Positions 61,852-64,000 of a DNA stretch of 64,000 nucleotides are shown piece after piece. The position numbers and the translations under genes are program-made. The first letter of the stretch is position 1. Each line of letters opens with the position of its first letter. The notes beneath the pieces are model-generated. The model was not told where the DNA came from, searched no databases, and saw only the letters and a list, made by a program, of their open reading frames with translations. Source of the stretch: Aquincola tertiaricarbonis (GTDB lineage: Bacteria; Pseudomonadota; Gammaproteobacteria; Burkholderiales; Burkholderiaceae_C); the NCBI RefSeq assembly GCF_023573145.1, contig NZ_CP097636.1, positions 1,798,001 to 1,862,000 on the forward strand, given 5' to 3'.

Positions 61852-63186
61852 TCACTTCGCCGCCGTCACCCGCCAGATGATGTTGCCCACGTCGTCGGCC
61901 ACCAGCAGGCCACCGCGCCGGTCGATGGCCACGCCCACCGGGCGGCCCTGGGCCTTGTCTTCGGCGTTGATGAAGCCGGTGAGCACCTCCACCGGCTGGC
62001 CGCTGGGCTTGGCGCCGTCGAAGGGCACGAAGATCACGCGGTAGCCGCTGCGCGGCTTGCGGTTCCAGGAGCCGTGCTGGCCGATGAACATGCCCTTGGC
62101 AAAAGCCGGCGGCAGCGCGTTGCCGGCCGACCAGGCCAGGCCCAGCGACGCGGTGTGCGCACCCAGCGCGTAGTCGGGCTTGATGGCCTGGGCTACCAGG
62201 TCGGGGCGGGGCGGCTGCACGCGCTCGTCCACCGTCTGGCCGTAGTAGCTGTAGGGCCAGCCGTAGAAGCCGCCGTCCTTCACCGAGGTCATGTAGTCGG
62301 GCACCAGGTCGCTGCCGATCTCGTCACGCTCGTTCACCGCCACCCACAGCTGCTGGCCGTCGGGCTGCCAGGCCAGGCCCACGGGGTTGCGCAGCCCCGA
62401 GGCATACACCCGCTTGGCACCGGTGGCGGTGTCGATCTCCAGGATGGCGGCGCGCTGTTCCTCCTCCGCCATGCCGTGTTCGGCCACGTTGCTGTTGCTG
62501 CCCACGCCGACGTAGAGCTTGCGGCCATCGGGGCTGGCGATCAGGCTCTTGGTCCAGTGGTGGTTGCGGCCGCCGGGCAGCTCGGCCACCGGGGTGCCGG
62601 TGCCCTGCAGCTTCAGCGCGCCCGGCTGGTAATCGAAGCGCACCAGCGCGTCGGCATTGGCCACGTAGAACTGGTTGCCCACCAGCGCCATGCCGAAAGG
62701 CGACTTGAGGTTCTCGGCGAACACCGAGCGCTGCTCGGCCACGCCGTCGCCATCGGCGTCGCGCAACAGGGTGATGCGGTTGGCGCTGGGCACGCCGGCG
62801 CCGGCCTTGGCCATCACCTTCTTCATCACCCAGCCCTTGATGCCGCCACTCTTGTCCTCGGGCTTGGGTGGCGCGTTGGTCTCGGCCACCAGCACGTCGC
62901 CATTGGGCAGCACGTACAGCCAGCGCGGGTGGTCCAGGCCCTCCGCGAAGCGCACCACGCGGGTGCCCGGTGCGGCGGTGGGCGCAGCACCGGCCGGCCA
63001 GGCGCTCGCCTCGGCCACATGCACCGTGGGAATCAGCGTCTTGTTCGGCGGCGGCAGCTGCGGGTTGGCGCCGATGCCGTCCTGCAGCTGCAGCTTGGCG
63101 GTGTCGCCGCAGCCGGCCAGGGCCAGCAGGGCGGCCACGGCCAGCACGGCAGGCAGGGGGCGGCCAACGGTGGAGGAAAAAGGCAT
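61852..63186 (-). CDS. Sorbosone dehydrogenase-like PQQ/beta-propeller lipoprotein
   Basis: 444 residues from the ATG at 63186 with GGAGAACG upstream. A lipoprotein signal covers ~1-26 ([16 protein letters not shown], with the lipobox Cys in LAGC). The rest is a six-bladed propeller of the glucose/sorbosone dehydrogenase type: [65 protein letters not shown] and [15 protein letters not shown]. Probably an outer-membrane or periplasmic PQQ oxidoreductase; the substrate is unknown. Confidence 0.88.
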   Translation of the reverse strand: MPFSSTVGRPLPAVLAVAALLALAGCGDTAKLQLQDGIGANPQLPPPNKTLIPTVHVAEASAWPAGAAPTAAPGTRVVRFAEGLDHPRWLYVLPNGDVLVAETNAPPKPEDKSGGIKGWVMKKVMAKAGAGVPSANRITLLRDADGDGVAEQRSVFAENLKSPFGMALVGNQFYVANADALVRFDYQPGALKLQGTGTPVAELPGGRNHHWTKSLIASPDGRKLYVGVGSNSNVAEHGMAEEEQRAAILEIDTATGAKRVYASGLRNPVGLAWQPDGQQLWVAVNERDEIGSDLVPDYMTSVKDGGFYGWPYSYYGQTVDERVQPPRPDLVAQAIKPDYALGAHTASLGLAWSAGNALPPAFAKGMFIGQHGSWNRKPRSGYRVIFVPFDGAKPSGQPVEVLTGFINAEDKAQGRPVGVAIDRRGGLLVADDVGNIIWRVTAAK

Positions 63187-63385
63187 GGGGACGTTCTCCG
63201 GCAGGTGTGGTTTGAGCCACGGGAGGGCAACACGCGTACCCGCGGCCACGCCTTTGTCAGACAACAGGCCGACCCCGGGTGGGACTTGCGCGCAAACCAG
63301 GCCAAGGCACTTCCAGCCCGGCCCGCGCGAGCGTAGCCTTGCGTCCATTGTCCGGCGACCCGTGGCCGGACCCAGGAGTGTTGCG

Positions 63386-63634
63386 ATGTCTGCTGTCCAC
63401 CCCACCGTTCGACGGCCCGCCGCGCGTCCCCACCCGGGCATGCATACCCGCGCCCACGCCCGTCGTCTGTCTCAGGCCATCGTGCCTGCCGCCTTTCCGG
63501 CGCCCGAGGATGACGAGCTGATCGGCGCCGTGCCCTGGCTGACGGTGTATGCCGACGAAGACGAAGACGGCAGTGCCGATGAGTTGCTGATGGAAACCCC
63601 GGCGCCGCGCCAGCAGCAGGAGTCCGCCGCTTAA
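63386..63634 (+). CDS. Small hypothetical protein with acidic C-terminus
   Basis: 82 residues from the ATG at 63386, preceded by CAGGAGTG. A basic Arg/His/Pro-rich N-terminus (~1-35) leads into [20 protein letters not shown] and an acidic [12 protein letters not shown] end. No known domain seen. The Shine-Dalgarno and clean frame favour a real gene. Confidence 0.6.
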   Translation: MSAVHPTVRRPAARPHPGMHTRAHARRLSQAIVPAAFPAPEDDELIGAVPWLTVYADEDEDGSADELLMETPAPRQQQESAA

Positions 63635-63644
63635 GATTTGGGCC

Positions 63645-64000
63645 ATGAGCGCCCCGATCACCGACACCTCCACCGACGAAGACACCACCTTGCACGAGGC
63701 GCGCCTGTGGCGCGACAACGGCTGGACCGCCCGCGTCATCAAAAACGAAGACGACGACGGCTGGGCGGTGGAGATGATCAAGGACGGCGAGCCCGAGCCC
63801 GCGCTGGTCGGCCCGTGGACCATGGGCCGCGACAAGAAGAACCCCAAGCCGCTGGACACCGCGGCCTTCAACACGCTGGTGAAGACCGCCAGCGAAGTGC
63901 TGCGCCGGCATGAGCAGCAGCTGCATGCGCTGCTGCATCAGCAGCTCACCGTCAACGGTCCGCAGGGCCCGGTGAGCGTGACACTGGACATCGTGCCCGA
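63645..64000 (+). CDS. Hypothetical protein, 5' part (runs off the window)
   Basis: 118 residues and one partial codon visible from the ATG at 63645 (MSAPITDTSTDEDTTLHEAR), open to the end. TAAGAT ends seven bases before the ATG without a Shine-Dalgarno, another possible leaderless start. Segments: LWRDNGWTARVIKNEDDDGW and WTMGRDKKNPKPLDTAAF, then a predicted helix rich in His/Gln (LRRHEQQLHALLHQQL). I do not recognise it. Confidence 0.7.
   Translation, partial: MSAPITDTSTDEDTTLHEARLWRDNGWTARVIKNEDDDGWAVEMIKDGEPEPALVGPWTMGRDKKNPKPLDTAAFNTLVKTASEVLRRHEQQLHALLHQQLTVNGPQGPVSVTLDIVP

Noticed and set aside
1..64000. CRISPR arrays, IS elements, prophage, tRNA or rRNA genes
   Set aside because: No direct-repeat/spacer series, transposase or integrase motifs, or cloverleaf/rRNA sequences were seen on reading either strand.

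Overview
The window is about 70% GC, has no tRNA or rRNA, and is packed with short-spaced or overlapping genes. The gene content points to a betaproteobacterium of the order Burkholderiales, most likely near the Rubrivivax/Leptothrix/Aquincola group. The clues are a zapB-zapA-6S RNA-EVE block, an isc cluster with an inserted GNAT gene, a Bug/TTT binding protein, an intracellular PHA depolymerase with a cysteine nucleophile, and many c-di-GMP proteins. I see no prophage, IS element, CRISPR or plasmid backbone; it reads as ordinary chromosome.

Layout. 1-10027 (+): chemosensory operon cheA (3' part), three MCP genes with nearly identical signalling modules, cheW, cheR, a receiver-EAL phosphodiesterase, cheB. 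10277-12994 (+): glutathione S-transferase and a PAS-GGDEF-EAL protein. 12945-19004 (-): assimilatory nitrate reductase operon (NasC-like flavoprotein, NasA, YbiB-like, CobA/SUMT) behind a sigma54-type promoter and a leader with ANTAR-type hairpins. 19234-20277 (+): PAS protein with a degenerate GGDEF domain. 20274-22374 (-): zapB, zapA, 6S RNA, EVE protein, TauE/SafE permease. 22434-32922 (+): cobalamin riboswitch followed by btuB-cobU-btuFCD-cbiB-cobQ-cobT-cobS-cobC, a B12 uptake, cobinamide salvage and late-synthesis operon with almost every junction overlapping. 32819-37452 (-): GAF protein, endonuclease III, RnfB-like ferredoxin, PHA depolymerase, aromatic aminotransferase. 37570-46286 (+): uvrB, low-Mr phosphatase, then iscR-iscS-iscU-iscA, a terminator, GNAT-hscB-hscA-fdx. 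46445-48583 (-): membrane GGDEF-EAL protein. 48667-52591 (-): nitrate ABC transporter (nrtA-nrtB-nrtD) and nasT. 52648-64000: tsaD, a small membrane protein, secreted nuclease-type protein, LysR regulators, uraD with a TTT binding protein, SUI1/YciH, an mqsRA toxin-antitoxin pair, an RlmN/Cfr-family enzyme, a sorbosone-dehydrogenase-like lipoprotein and two small unknown genes.

How the parts work together. The best regulatory story is nitrate assimilation. The transporter leader (minus strand, 51671-51902) holds a GG-N10-GC sigma54 promoter, two stem-loops with six-base loops having A at position 1 and G at position 4, then an intrinsic terminator; the ANTAR antiterminator gene nasT lies directly upstream. 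The reductase operon 33 kb away has the same promoter type and two loops of the same A1/G4 form, so both units look like one NasT/sigma54 regulon. The second theme is chemosensory control of c-di-GMP: a receiver-EAL phosphodiesterase sits between cheR and cheB, where many relatives carry cheD. CobA in the nitrate operon links siroheme supply to nitrate use, while the B12 operon is controlled separately by its riboswitch.

Limits: all family calls come from reading motifs, not from database searches. Starts were chosen from overlaps, Shine-Dalgarno matches and family N-termini. Promoters and RNA folds were read by eye.
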